64,000 bases of DNA from NCBI RefSeq assembly GCF_003258605.2, contig NZ_CP031264.1:124001-188000 (forward strand). The letters are read 5' to 3'. Positions 24,474-35,200 of the stretch are shown here, in pieces. Source of the DNA: Peterkaempfera bronchialis. GTDB taxonomy: Bacteria > Actinomycetota > Actinomycetes > Streptomycetales > Streptomycetaceae. Within the stretch, counting starts at the first letter, position 1, and every line of letters starts with the position of its first letter. The notes under the pieces are model-generated. The model saw only the letters and a list, made by a program, of their open reading frames with translations. It ran no database searches and had not been told where the DNA came from. Position numbers and translations under genes: made by a program.

Positions 24474-24980
24474 ATGACGGCTTCCTCTGCCCCTGGGGGC
24501 TCCCGGCGTTCGCAGAGCGACATCGCGGGGTTCAGGGCGTCGCCGCAGCTCACCCAGGCCTTGCAGCAGATCGTGGTGGACCTGATCGAACTGCACTTGC
24601 AGGGGAAGCAGGCCCACTGGAATGTGGTCGGCCACAACTTCCGGGACCTGCACCTGCAACTGGACGAGGTCGTAGACGAGGCCAGGGAGGCGGCTGACAC
24701 CATCGCCGAGCGGATGCGGGCTCTTGCCGCCTGCCCGGACGGCCGTTCCGACACCGTGACGGCAACCACTACGCTCCCGAGGTTCCCCGAGGGCGAGCAG
24801 AGTGTGGGCGCGGTTGTCGACCTGATCACCGCGCGTCTGCGTGCCACCGTCGATACGGTGCGCACTCACCATGACCAGGTCGACAGCGAGGACCCCTCCA
24901 CCGCCGACCTGCTGCACGCGATCATCGACTCCCTGGAGAAGTACGCCTGGATGGTCAGCGCGGAGAACCGGACCGTCTGA
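24474..24980 (+). CDS. dps: Dps-family ferritin-like DNA-protection protein
   Basis: A 168-residue ferritin-like protein. The Dps ferroxidase signature is seen in 'LQGKQAHWNVVGHNFRDLHL', 'QLDEVVDEAREAADTIAERM' and the distal helix 'DLLHAIIDSLEKYAWMVSAE'. Dps dodecamers oxidise and store iron using peroxide and may coat DNA. The N-terminus is short and Ser/Arg-rich. AAGGAGAG precedes ATG 24474. It is a single gene, convergent with the fumarase operon. Confidence 0.93.
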   Translation: MTASSAPGGSRRSQSDIAGFRASPQLTQALQQIVVDLIELHLQGKQAHWNVVGHNFRDLHLQLDEVVDEAREAADTIAERMRALAACPDGRSDTVTATTTLPRFPEGEQSVGAVVDLITARLRATVDTVRTHHDQVDSEDPSTADLLHAIIDSLEKYAWMVSAENRTV

Positions 24981-24993
24981 CGCGGGTTCCCTG

Positions 24994-25020
24994 GTGTGAT
25001 CCGTGTGATCCGTGTGATCC
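24994..25020 (+). repeat. Three tandem 9-bp repeats
   Basis: GTGTGATCC occurs three times in a row at 24994, 25003 and 25012, just after the Dps stop. It lies in the 142-base spacer between convergent genes and has no evident function. Confidence 0.85.
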
Positions 25021-25122
25021 CGCCACGGCTGAACGGCGGCAGGCCACCCTCGTCGCACCGGGTCTGTACGGGGGTGGCTCGCCGACGCAGCAGATGTGCG
25101 TGCCAGGTCGGCGGGCGCGGCA

Positions 25123-26585
<1,463 letters not shown>

Positions 26586-26589
<4 letters not shown>

Positions 26590-28259
26590 GACGCCACTCC
26601 GTCGGCGTACACGGGGTTCCACATGGCCTGGCGGACGGCCTGACCGGGATCGGCTGGTTTGCTGGTGGCGACGCTCTCGCTGACCGCCGCGTCGACCACG
26701 GCAGCCGCGGTGATCGCCGACGACTCCCTAAGGTTCTCCACCGGCGGCAGCAAGGAGGCTCCCGGCGTGGAGACGTCGACCTGGTCTGCCACCGCCTGCG
26801 CGGCCGCCAGCAGCATCCCCGTGGTCACCCGCGACGCCCCGGAGACGATCGTGCCCAGACCCAGCCCCGGGTACAGCAGCGCGTTGTTGGCCTGCCCGAT
26901 GTGATACGTCACGCCGCCGAAGTCGACGGGTGGGACGGGGATGCCGACGGCGACCAGCGCCTTCCCCTTCGACCAGACGATGACGTCGGCGGGCATGGCC
27001 TCGATCCGCGAGGTCGGGTTGGAGATCGGGAAGATGATCGGCCGCTCGGTGCCGGCGGCCATGGCCTCGACGACCTCGCGGGTGAACGCCCCGTGCACGG
27101 TGGAGGTGCCCAGGAGGATCGTCGGAGCGACCCGGCGCACGGTCTCCGGCAGCGAGATCCCGCCGTCATCGGCCGCCCAGTCGGCGACCTCCGCCGGGTC
27201 GCGCGCGTAGTGCTTCTGGAAGTCCCGCAGATCGGTCATGTCACGGGTGAGCAGTCCCTGCTTGTCGATCAGCCAGACCTGCTCCGTGGCCTGCTCGGGC
27301 CTCGCACCGTCGCGGACCATCGCATCGCGCAGCTGGTCGGCGATACCGACCCCGGCGGTACCGGCGCCGAAGATGACGAGCTTCTGCTCGCGCATCGGCA
27401 CACCGCTCACCTTGACCGCCGCCAGCGCCGCGGCCAGGATGATCGCCCCGGTGCCCTGCATGTCGTCGTTGAAGATCCGGTACGTGCCGGCGTACTTCTC
27501 CAGGATCCGCCGGGCGTTGCTCGGGCCGAAGTCCTCGAAGTGCAGCAGCGCCTTCGGGAACATCGATGAGGCGGTCTGGAGGTATTTCTCGATGAACGCG
27601 TCGTACTCCGCCCCGCGGACCCGGGGATGCCGGTTGCCCAGGTAGAGCGGGTCCTCCAGCAGTGACTCACGGTCGGTGCCCACGTCCAGCGACACGGGCA
27701 CCACGCGGCGCGGGTCGATGCCGGCAGCCGCCGTGTACACCGCCAGCTTCCCGACCGAGATCTGGATCCCGCCCACACCCCAGTCACCGATGCCCAGGAT
27801 CTGCTCCGCGTCGGTGCACACGATCAGGTCGACGTCCTCCGGCCCCAGCTTGAGCGTGGCGAAGGCCTTCTCCATGTCGTCCGGCCGGTCGATGGACAGG
27901 TAGATGCCGCGTGGGCGGCGGTACTCGTGGGAGTACTTCTCGATCGCTTCGCCGACCGTGGGGTCGTAGACGATCGGCAGCAGTTCCACCAGGTGCTCGG
28001 TGAGCACCCTGTGGTACAGGGTCTCGTTGCGGTCGTGCAGTTGCTCCAGGTAGACGTTCTTGGCCAGGTCGCTGCCCTGGTCCTGCAACTGCCGGTACGC
28101 GCGCTGGGCCTGCCGCTCCAGCGTCAGCACCCCGGACGGCAGGCGACCGGTCAGGCCCAGCGCATCCCGCTCCGCCTGTGTGAACGACACCCCCCGGTTG
28201 AGAAGCGGGTCCACCAGGGCGTTCGGAGTGGCAGGGGTTCGCGCGCTGCCCTCGGCCAT
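26586..28259 (-). CDS. NAD-dependent malic enzyme
   Basis: A 557-residue malic enzyme (malate to pyruvate and CO2 with NAD). It contains 'LPIVYDPTVGEAIEKYSHEY', 'CTDAEQILGIGDWGVGGIQI', the metal-binding 'HFEDFGPSNARRILEKY' with 'FNDDMQGTGAI', and the nucleotide fold 'FGAGTAGVGIADQL'. This is the long, eukaryote/SfcA-like form. Start ATG 28259 has GGGGAGAG upstream. The gene leads an operon with fumarase, an arrangement that favours drawing C4 acids towards pyruvate. Confidence 0.94.
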
Positions 28260-28547
28260 GATGCTCTCCCCTTGTGTGTATGGATGTACGAATGCCGCGC
28301 CCACCCGCCCCTGCTTCTACCGTGCGCCCACGGCCCCACCCCCGCTCGTTGATCTTGTGGTCCGGAGGCAGGGCGGATCGGTGCGGGGGCTGCGAGGACA
28401 TGGCGTACGGGTTGGGCGGAGTCGGGCGCGGGTGGGGCGGGGAGAGTGCCCGCACAGGTCGGCCGAGGCGCCCGGCGTGATCACGCGGGATCGAAAGCTC
28501 GCCATGGTCAGGAGCACCTGCGGTCGCCTATGCTCCAGGACATGGTC

Positions 28548-28616
28548 ATGCTCGTCAGCCGCCGCCATGTGGATCTGCTCCGCGTTGCCAGCGCCTCCTG
28601 TAGCCACGGAGTCTGA
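28548..28616 (+). CDS. Probable cysteine-attenuation leader peptide
   Basis: A 22-codon frame with AGGA 7 bases before ATG 28548 (in-frame ATGs also at 28542 and 28530). It encodes MLVSRRHVDLLRVASASC followed by Ser-His-Gly-Val and a stop. The 'SRRHVDLLRVASA-C' pattern is that of the short actinobacterial leader peptides ending near Cys, found upstream of sulfur-assimilation genes. A mycobacterial example was shown to act in cysteine-responsive attenuation. GC-rich inverted repeats follow between 28617 and 28750, for example CCGG...CCGG and GCACC...GGTGC. They could form alternative hairpins before the oxygenase start at 28751. Regulation is inferred, not shown. Confidence 0.65.
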   Translation: MLVSRRHVDLLRVASASCSHGV

Positions 28617-28750
28617 CGACCGCCGCCGCTTGCCGAGCGGATACCCCCTCCCCCTAGGACACGGTCCCGTGGTGCGGCACCATCCGCAGCCACGGTGCGC
28701 CCGGCCACCGCCGGACACCGCCGCGTCCCCGGACACCGTTGGATACCACC

Positions 28751-29776
28751 ATGCCCGAGCAGTCCCACCTGTCCGCCCTGCCCGTCATCGATCTCTCCGC
28801 TGCGGACCGCGGCCCGCGACACCGAGAGCGTCTGCACGAGGACTTGCACACCGCCGCCCACGAGGTCGGCTTCTTCCATCTGGTGGGCCATGGCGTCGAC
28901 CCGGCCGAGACTGGCGCGCTGATGCGGGCCGTCCGAGCGTTCTTCGCCCTCCCTGAGGCGGACCGGCTCTCCATCGCCAACCTCCGGTCCCCGCATTTCC
29001 GCGGCTACACCCGGACCGGCGACGAGCGCACGGCCGGCCGGCGCGACTGGCGCGATCAGCTCGACATCGGCGCGGAGCGCCCCAGCCGCGCCCCGCAGCC
29101 CGGCGAACCGCCGTACTGGTGGCTGGAAGGTCCCAACCAGTGGCCCGCCGCCCTGCCGGAGCTGCGCACCGCGGCCCTGGGCTGGATCGACCGGCTGGCC
29201 GGTGTGGCCGGGCGGCTGCTGCACGAGCTGCTGGCGGCCATCGGCGCACCGTCCGACTTCTACGCCCCGATCTTCGCCGAACGGCCCCATCTGCATCTGA
29301 AGATGGTCCGCTATCCGGGGCGCGCTCCCGACGGCGCCGACCAGGGGGTGGGCGTCCACAAGGACTACGGCTTCCTCACTCTGCTGCTCCAGGACGAGGT
29401 GGGCGGTCTGCAGGTACAGCAGCCGGACGGCACCTTCCTTGACGTGCCGCCGATGCCCGGAGCGTTCGTCGTCAACCTGGGGGAACTGCTCGAAGTCGCC
29501 ACCAACGGCTACCTCAAGGCCACCGAGCACAGGGTGGTGAGCCCGCCCGGCAGCCGCGAGCGCTTCTCCGTCCCGTTCTTCTACAACCCCCGCCTGGACG
29601 CGCGGATCGACCCGCTGCTCTTCGCGCACACCGACCGGGCTCCCGGCGTCACCCAGGATCCCGCGAACCCCTTGTTCACGGAGTACGGCCTCAACGAGCT
29701 CAAGGGCTGGCTCCGCGGGCACCCCGAGGTCGCCCGGCGGCACCATCCCGGACTGGTGGCTTCGGACCGGGCCTGA
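28751..29776 (+). CDS. 2-oxoglutarate/Fe(II) oxygenase, isopenicillin N synthase-like
   Basis: A 341-residue non-heme iron oxygenase with an N-terminal DIOX_N-like region ('FFHLVGHGVDPAETGALMRA'). The catalytic triad is visible as His203 and Asp205 in 'VGVHKDYGFLTLLLQDEVGG' and His260 in 'KATEHRVVSP'. The co-substrate-binding RxS is Arg271/Ser273. The natural substrate is unknown; relatives act on amino acids, flavonoids and antibiotic intermediates. An upstream in-frame TTG at 28739 is possible, but ATG 28751 is preferred. The sulfur-type leader peptide upstream hints at a sulfur-linked role. The hairpin at 29829-29866 ends it. Confidence 0.9.
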   Translation: MPEQSHLSALPVIDLSAADRGPRHRERLHEDLHTAAHEVGFFHLVGHGVDPAETGALMRAVRAFFALPEADRLSIANLRSPHFRGYTRTGDERTAGRRDWRDQLDIGAERPSRAPQPGEPPYWWLEGPNQWPAALPELRTAALGWIDRLAGVAGRLLHELLAAIGAPSDFYAPIFAERPHLHLKMVRYPGRAPDGADQGVGVHKDYGFLTLLLQDEVGGLQVQQPDGTFLDVPPMPGAFVVNLGELLEVATNGYLKATEHRVVSPPGSRERFSVPFFYNPRLDARIDPLLFAHTDRAPGVTQDPANPLFTEYGLNELKGWLRGHPEVARRHHPGLVASDRA

Positions 29777-29828
29777 GGTCACCGCCGAGACCCTCCGGAC
29801 GCGGGCATGAATCGTGCCGGTCTGGGCG

Positions 29829-29866
29829 GAGGTGGCCGGCGTCGGGTTGCCCCGGTCGGCCACCTC
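29829..29866. terminator. 10-bp hairpin after oxygenase gene
   Basis: Arms GAGGTGGCCG (29829-29838) and CGGCCACCTC (29857-29866) are perfect, with an 18-base loop. It is 53 bases past the oxygenase stop. The 308-base spacer to the decarboxylase gene is otherwise empty apart from that gene's promoter. Confidence 0.55.
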
Positions 29867-30084
29867 GGCGGGGGGCGCTTTCTGCGGGAACGCGTGGACG
29901 GGCCGGGGGTTGCACCCCGGCCGGGGCGGGCGCGGACTGTGGAGGACGAGCGGGTCGCCGAGGGTGATGGCGGCCGCTCCACCTGGTCACTCCGGCGGCT
30001 GCCTCCGGGTCGCGGGGATGCTCCGGGCGGGTTTGCCTGGGAGAGGCCGGAGGGGGCCCGGGAAGCCGCGAGACAGGGAACGAC

Positions 30085-31788
30085 ATGACGACCACCACCG
30101 CGCGTTCGACCATGACCATCGGCGACTTCCTGCTGCGCCGCCTGCGGGAGGCGGGCATCTCGCACCTGTTCGGGGTGGCCGGCGACTACAACCTCGAGTT
30201 CCTCCTGCAGATGGAGGACCGCGACGAGTTCACCTGGGTCGGCAACTGCAACGAGCTGAACGCCTCCTACGCGGCCGACGGGTACGCGCGGCTCAACGGC
30301 ATCTCGGGACTGGTGGTGACCCACGGCGTCGGCGCCTGGAGCGCCATCAACGGTGTCGCCGGGGCCTACAGCGAGCACGTCCCCGTCGTCTGCGTCTGCG
30401 GGTCGCTTCCGCTGAAGGCGCTGGACCGGAAGCTGCTGATGCACCACACCTCGGGCGGCACCGAGTACGACGACGTCATGCGCGGCTACGCCCAGGTCAC
30501 GGTGGCACAGGCCAGGCTGACGCCGCAGAACGCCGTGACGGAGATCGACCGGCTCATCCTCACCGCCTGGCAGCGCAAGCTCCCGGTCTACATGGAACTG
30601 CCCTCCGACATCGCCTACCTGGATGTCGAGGTACCGCCGGAGCCGCTGGAGCTCGCCATGCCGCCGAGCGATCCCGAACGGCTGAGCACATGCGCCGACG
30701 CGATCGTCGCCCGGCTCAGCAGCGCGCGCTCACCCGTGATCCTGGTCGACATCGACGCGGACCGCTTCGATGTGACCGGCGAGCTGATGGAGCTGGCGGG
30801 CAGGATGCAGCTGCCGATCGCCGCCGTCAACACCGTGAAGGGGCTCATCGACGAGACCAGCCCGTACTTCCTCGGCCTCTACGCGGGAGCGGGAAGCAAG
30901 CCCGAGATCCGCGAGATGGTGGAGAACAGCGACTGCCTGCTGGCGATCGGGGTACGGCGGGTGGACACGACGTCCGGAGGTTTCAGCGACGCGCTTCCCG
31001 CCGGACGGATCGATGCCCGCGGTGACGCCGTGGACATCGGCTCGGACAACTACCAGGCCGTCTATCTGAAGGAACTGCTCCGCCGGGTCGTCGACAAGGC
31101 CCCCGCCAGGACCTCGGGATACTCCCGGCGGGCCGAGATGCCGCAGGAGCCGAGCGCGGCCGTGATGTCCGGCCCGCTCACCCAGGCGGCGTACTGGAGC
31201 ATGGTCCAGGACTTCATCCGCGAGGGCGACGTGCTCATCGCCGAGGACGGCACCTCCGAGGCGGGCTGCTGGGGGCTGCAGCTGCCGCCGAAGTGCTCCA
31301 TCGTCACCCAGGCCGTCTGGGGCTCGATCGGCTACAGCGTGGGATCGGTCCTCGGCACGCTCCTGGCCGCGCCGAAGCGGCGGCATCTGCTCTTCGTGGG
31401 CGATGGGGCCTTCCAGCTCACGGCGCAGGAGGTGTCGACGGTCCTCCGGCATGACCTCAAGCCCGTCATCTTCCTGATCAACAACGGCGGCTACACGGTC
31501 GAGCGCACCATCTGCGGCAAGCAGGGGCACTTCAACGACATCGCCAACTGGGCCTACGCCGAGCTGCCGAAGGTCCTGCACCCGGGGACGACCGCCCGGA
31601 CGTTCGTGGTGAGGACGCCTGCCGAACTGAAGGAGGCGCTGGCTGCCCCGCACGACAGCATGATCTTCATCGAGGCGGTCATGGACAAGTACGACGCCCC
31701 GCAGCTCATCATCGACTCCGGCCACGGAATGGCGGAGGTCGACTACGGCCCCCGCGGCCCACAGCACCGCCCCGGCGTCCAGCTCTGA
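30085..31788 (+). CDS. Thiamine-diphosphate pyruvate/indolepyruvate decarboxylase
   Basis: A 567-residue TPP enzyme of the pyruvate/indolepyruvate decarboxylase group. The activating Glu57 lies in 'GNCNELNASYAADGYARL'. The paired active-site histidines His120-His121 lie in 'LMHHTSGG', diagnostic of this branch. The TPP motif runs 'GDGAFQLTAQEVSTVL' to 'INNGGYTVE'. It would decarboxylate a 2-oxo acid to an aldehyde: acetaldehyde from pyruvate, or indoleacetaldehyde on the auxin route. Sequence alone does not decide which. It is a monocistronic gene ending at the hairpin 31828-31863. The malic enzyme nearby produces pyruvate, a possible metabolic link. Confidence 0.9.
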   Translation: MTTTTARSTMTIGDFLLRRLREAGISHLFGVAGDYNLEFLLQMEDRDEFTWVGNCNELNASYAADGYARLNGISGLVVTHGVGAWSAINGVAGAYSEHVPVVCVCGSLPLKALDRKLLMHHTSGGTEYDDVMRGYAQVTVAQARLTPQNAVTEIDRLILTAWQRKLPVYMELPSDIAYLDVEVPPEPLELAMPPSDPERLSTCADAIVARLSSARSPVILVDIDADRFDVTGELMELAGRMQLPIAAVNTVKGLIDETSPYFLGLYAGAGSKPEIREMVENSDCLLAIGVRRVDTTSGGFSDALPAGRIDARGDAVDIGSDNYQAVYLKELLRRVVDKAPARTSGYSRRAEMPQEPSAAVMSGPLTQAAYWSMVQDFIREGDVLIAEDGTSEAGCWGLQLPPKCSIVTQAVWGSIGYSVGSVLGTLLAAPKRRHLLFVGDGAFQLTAQEVSTVLRHDLKPVIFLINNGGYTVERTICGKQGHFNDIANWAYAELPKVLHPGTTARTFVVRTPAELKEALAAPHDSMIFIEAVMDKYDAPQLIIDSGHGMAEVDYGPRGPQHRPGVQL

Positions 31789-31827
31789 GCGTCGCGAGGC
31801 CCGCTGCCCGCACCTCCTGGCCGCCGT

Positions 31828-31863
31828 GGGCTCCGCCGCATTCCGGTGAGTGCGGCAGAGCCC
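31828..31863. terminator. Bidirectional terminator hairpin
   Basis: Arms 31828-31840 and 31851-31863 pair over 13 bp with one mismatch and a 10-base loop. It lies between the convergent decarboxylase gene (stop 31788) and the small membrane protein gene (stop 31877), so it can serve both. Confidence 0.65.
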
Positions 31864-31876
31864 CTGGGCATGGGGG

Positions 31877-32077
31877 TCAGACCTCGTCGCCACTCGAATC
31901 GGAACGCCGTTCGACAATCCAGGCAATGGCGAGCATCAGTGCCGAGCACCCGAGGACGGGTGCCGCCTGGTATCTGCCGAGGAGGGCGCTGAGAAGTGCG
32001 CCGCCGACCAGGGCGACGAGTCCGAGCAGGAAGAAGGTGGAAGAGGTCTTCTTATCGCGGGTCATATATCCACTCAT
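31877..32077 (-). CDS. Small two-helix membrane protein, possible RHS immunity protein
   Basis: A 66-residue protein with two hydrophobic helices, 'FFLLGLVALVGGALLSALLG' (about residues 15-34) and 'APVLGCSALMLAIAWIV' (about 39-55). It has a basic N-terminus (TRDKKT) and an acidic C-terminal tail (DSSGDEV). I recognise no family. It is the first gene downstream of the RHS protein on the same strand, 165 bases away, across the hairpin at 32107-32152. Small membrane immunity proteins next to RHS toxins with membrane-active tips are known in general, so an immunity role is a fair inference. An internal ATG at 32065 is an alternative start. Confidence 0.65.
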   Translation of the reverse strand: MSGYMTRDKKTSSTFFLLGLVALVGGALLSALLGRYQAAPVLGCSALMLAIAWIVERRSDSSGDEV

Positions 32078-32106
32078 CTGACCTAGATTGCGGTTTGCGG
32101 TATTGC

Positions 32107-32152
32107 TGTGGTCGTGTCCGGCGGTTCACTGCCTCCGCCGGACACGACCACA
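32107..32152. terminator. 18-bp perfect hairpin after RHS gene
   Basis: Arms 32107-32124 and 32135-32152 are perfectly complementary over 18 bp with a 10-base loop, the strongest hairpin in the window. It starts 90 bases downstream of the RHS stop and ends 30 bases before the small membrane gene. It should end most RHS transcripts and uncouple the two genes. Confidence 0.75.
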
Positions 32153-32242
32153 CTACTGCAACCGGGTGCCGCACGATCTCGCTACAGGTTCTCCCATCGA
32201 TTCCGTGCGGCTATCCCGGAATACTTCCGAGAGTGCGCCGGG

Positions 32243-35200
32243 TTACGGCTTCCTGTGGCGGGTGGGCGTCTTCTTCGCATGCTTTGCAGCAGAGGGCAGG
32301 ATTTTCTTGGCGGCAGCCGTCAGGCCCTTTTTGAGTGCGGCTCGGCCGAGACCTCCGATGATCACACCTCCGCCGCCGTATCCGAACATTCCCTTGACAC
32401 CCGCGGTGGCGATATCGCGGCGGGATGCCTTGCGGTTCCCCGCCCACTTGGCGGCAGCACCGGCGACTCCGCCGGCGATGAACCCGCAGGCAGCCACCCC
32501 GAGACCGGCGGTACTGCTGATGACCAGGCCGCAGCCCACACCGGCACCGACGGACGCGATGATGACGCGGTTCTTCTTGACGAAACGCTTGGTGCTCTTC
32601 CAGGCGCAGCTCCAGCACCTCTTGCCGTCGAGGTCGTACTGGTTCAGGGGGTCGGCCTGGACGTACTCGTAGGCGTTGGCGTTGCCGCCGGGGACGGGGT
32701 CGATGGAGAGGAAGCGTCCGGTGGTGGGGTTGTAGAGGCGGACGCCCATGAGGCTGAGGCCGGTGAGCGTCTCACCGGAGCGCTGCTTGCCGCCGAGCCA
32801 GGCATAGCGGGCGTTCGGCTGGTCGGTGCGGGGATTTCCGTACTCGTCGTAGTCGAGGACGGTGGGGGCGATGGCGGTGTCGGCGGGGAGTTGCAGGGCG
32901 ACGTCGCCGTGGAGGTTGGTGAGCTGGAGGACGGTGCCGCCGGTCTTGGTGGTGGTGGCGGCGAGGTTGCCGTCGATGCCGTCGACGTTGCGGGTGAGGG
33001 TGCCGGCGGCGGTGTCCTCGACGATCCAGCGCGGGTTGTCGGATTCGGCGTCGTAGTGGTTGAGCTTGGAGGCGGTCTGGGTCCAGGTGCCGGCGTTGCT
33101 CGTCTCGGTGGTGAAGCCCCGGAAGCGCAGGGCGGAGTCGAGGGTCCAGGTCTGGCGCTGGGTGCCGGCGGTCTGCTGGCGGACCAGGTCGTTGGTGTAG
33201 TAGGCGAGGGTGGTGCCCGGCAGGGCGGTGGTGCGGCCGAAGGCGTCGTAGGTGTAGCCGGTGTTCACCAGCCGGTCGGCGGAGTCGTAGGTGCTGGTGG
33301 TCGTGGTGGCGCCTGCGGTGGTGCAGTCCAGGCCGACCTGCGCGGTGGCGGTGGCGACGGTCTTGCGGTTGGTGTTCTTGTCGAAGGTGTAGGTGCGGGT
33401 GGTGCAGACCGCGTCGGGGGTGGTGTCCTGGGCCTGGGTCAGGCGGCCGGTCTTGTCATAGGTGTACGTCTGGGAGGCGGTGACACCGGGGGTGCCGGTG
33501 TGGGTGGCCCACTGGCCGTGCACGGTGGTGGTGATGCTGTCGGAGACCAGCACGGTGCCGTCGGAGGTGCGGGTGTAGGTGCGGCTGGTGGTGGTTCCGG
33601 CGGGGTTCTGCTGGTCGGTCATGGTGTAGCCGCCGGGCAGCGTCTGGGTGGTGAGGGTCCCGTCGGCGTCGTAGCGGGCGGTGAAGGTACCGGCGACCGA
33701 GTCGGTGATCGAGGTGCTCAGGCCGCGCGGGTCGATGGCGGTGTCGTAGGTGTAGGTGGTGGTGGAGGGGACGGTGTCGGTGGCCTTGGTGGGCCGGCCC
33801 AGCGTGTCGTACTGGGTGGTGGTGACCCCGCCGTCGGCGTCGGTGTAGGAGATCAGGCGGCCGAGCTTGTCGTACGCCTTGGTGATGGTGCCGCCGGCGG
33901 TGGAGGTCAGCTTGACCGCCTGGCCGTTGGCCGGGTCGTAGGAGGTGGTGACGGCGGGTACGGCGGTGCCGGTGCCGCCGCTGACGGTGACGGTGGTCAG
34001 GCGTCCCGCGCCGTCAAAGGCGTTGGTGGTGGTGCGGGTGGTGCTGTTGGCGGTCTCGGTGACCGTCGCGTCATTGCCCCACAGGTCGTACTGGGTCGTG
34101 GTGGTGGGCAGCTGGGTGGGGTTGGAGCCACCGCCGGTGATGGCTGCGGCCGGTCCGGTCTGGCAGATCATGTCGGCCCATTCGGGCCGTTGGGCGCAGG
34201 TGCCGGTGCCGTCACCGGTGTAGTAGGTGGTGAGGGTGGTTCCGGCGTCGGTGCCGGTGGAGGCGGGCAGGCTGGTCTTGGTGACCCGGCCCTGGCTGTC
34301 GTACGCGGTGGTGGTGGTCAGCGCCAGACCGCCGCTGTCCTTGACGGTCTTGGTCGGCATGCCCAGTACCCAGTCGAAGACGGTCTGGTTCTGGCGGGTC
34401 TCCACCAGCAGGTCCGGCCAGGAGCGCGGCTGGGCGCCCTCGGTGACCTGGGTGACCTGGTTCTTGACGGTGGCGGTGCCGTCGGTGGGACGGCCCTCGT
34501 CGTACTTCTTGACGGTGTGCTGACGGGCCATCACCTGGGTGCCGGCCACGGCCAGCGTGGTGGAGCCGGACTTCACTGCGGCTTCCAGGGTGATCTCGTG
34601 CAGCGGGCCGTAGGTGTCGGTCTCCCGCAGGCCGTCGTCGCTGTAGACGCTGGTGGAGGAGAGCAGCTGTGCCCGCTCGCCGCTGGAGAGGGCGTTGATG
34701 CCCAGGGCGGTGAGCTGGTCCTTCTGCGCCTGGGTGGTACCCAGGGCCAGTTCACGGTTGGCGGCGGTCAGGGTGCGGACGGAGTTGCCGAACCGGTCGT
34801 ACTCGATCACCGAGATGCGGTGTCCGGGGGTGGCGGTGTTGACCTCGCGGCCGGAGGCGTTGAGGTAGTGCAGGGTGGCGCGGGTGTAGCTCCCGGCGGT
34901 CAGAGCGGTGCCGGTGTTGGAGGCGGGGACCTGGTCGGCGGGGAAGACGGCGGTGGCGTCGGTGGGCAGGTCGGTCTGGCCCCAGCCGGCCGTCTTGGCC
35001 GCGCTGAGGTCCTCGGGGGCGGTGGAGCCGGTGAGCGGGACTCCGTAGACGACGGTCGTGGTGGCGGTGCCGTTGGTCTGGTCGGCGCTGCCGGGGGTGA
35101 GGGTGGGGCGGGACGCCTTGAGCAGCATGCCGTCGCCTGCGGCGGGGCTGGATCCGGCCTGGCCGTAGCTGAAGGTCCACGGCAGTTCCCCGGGCGGGGT

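Noticed and set aside
24994-25020. Three tandem GTGTGATCC units as a possible regulator-binding array
   Set aside because: It lies between the ends of two convergent genes, where no promoter is expected. Slippage is enough to explain it.
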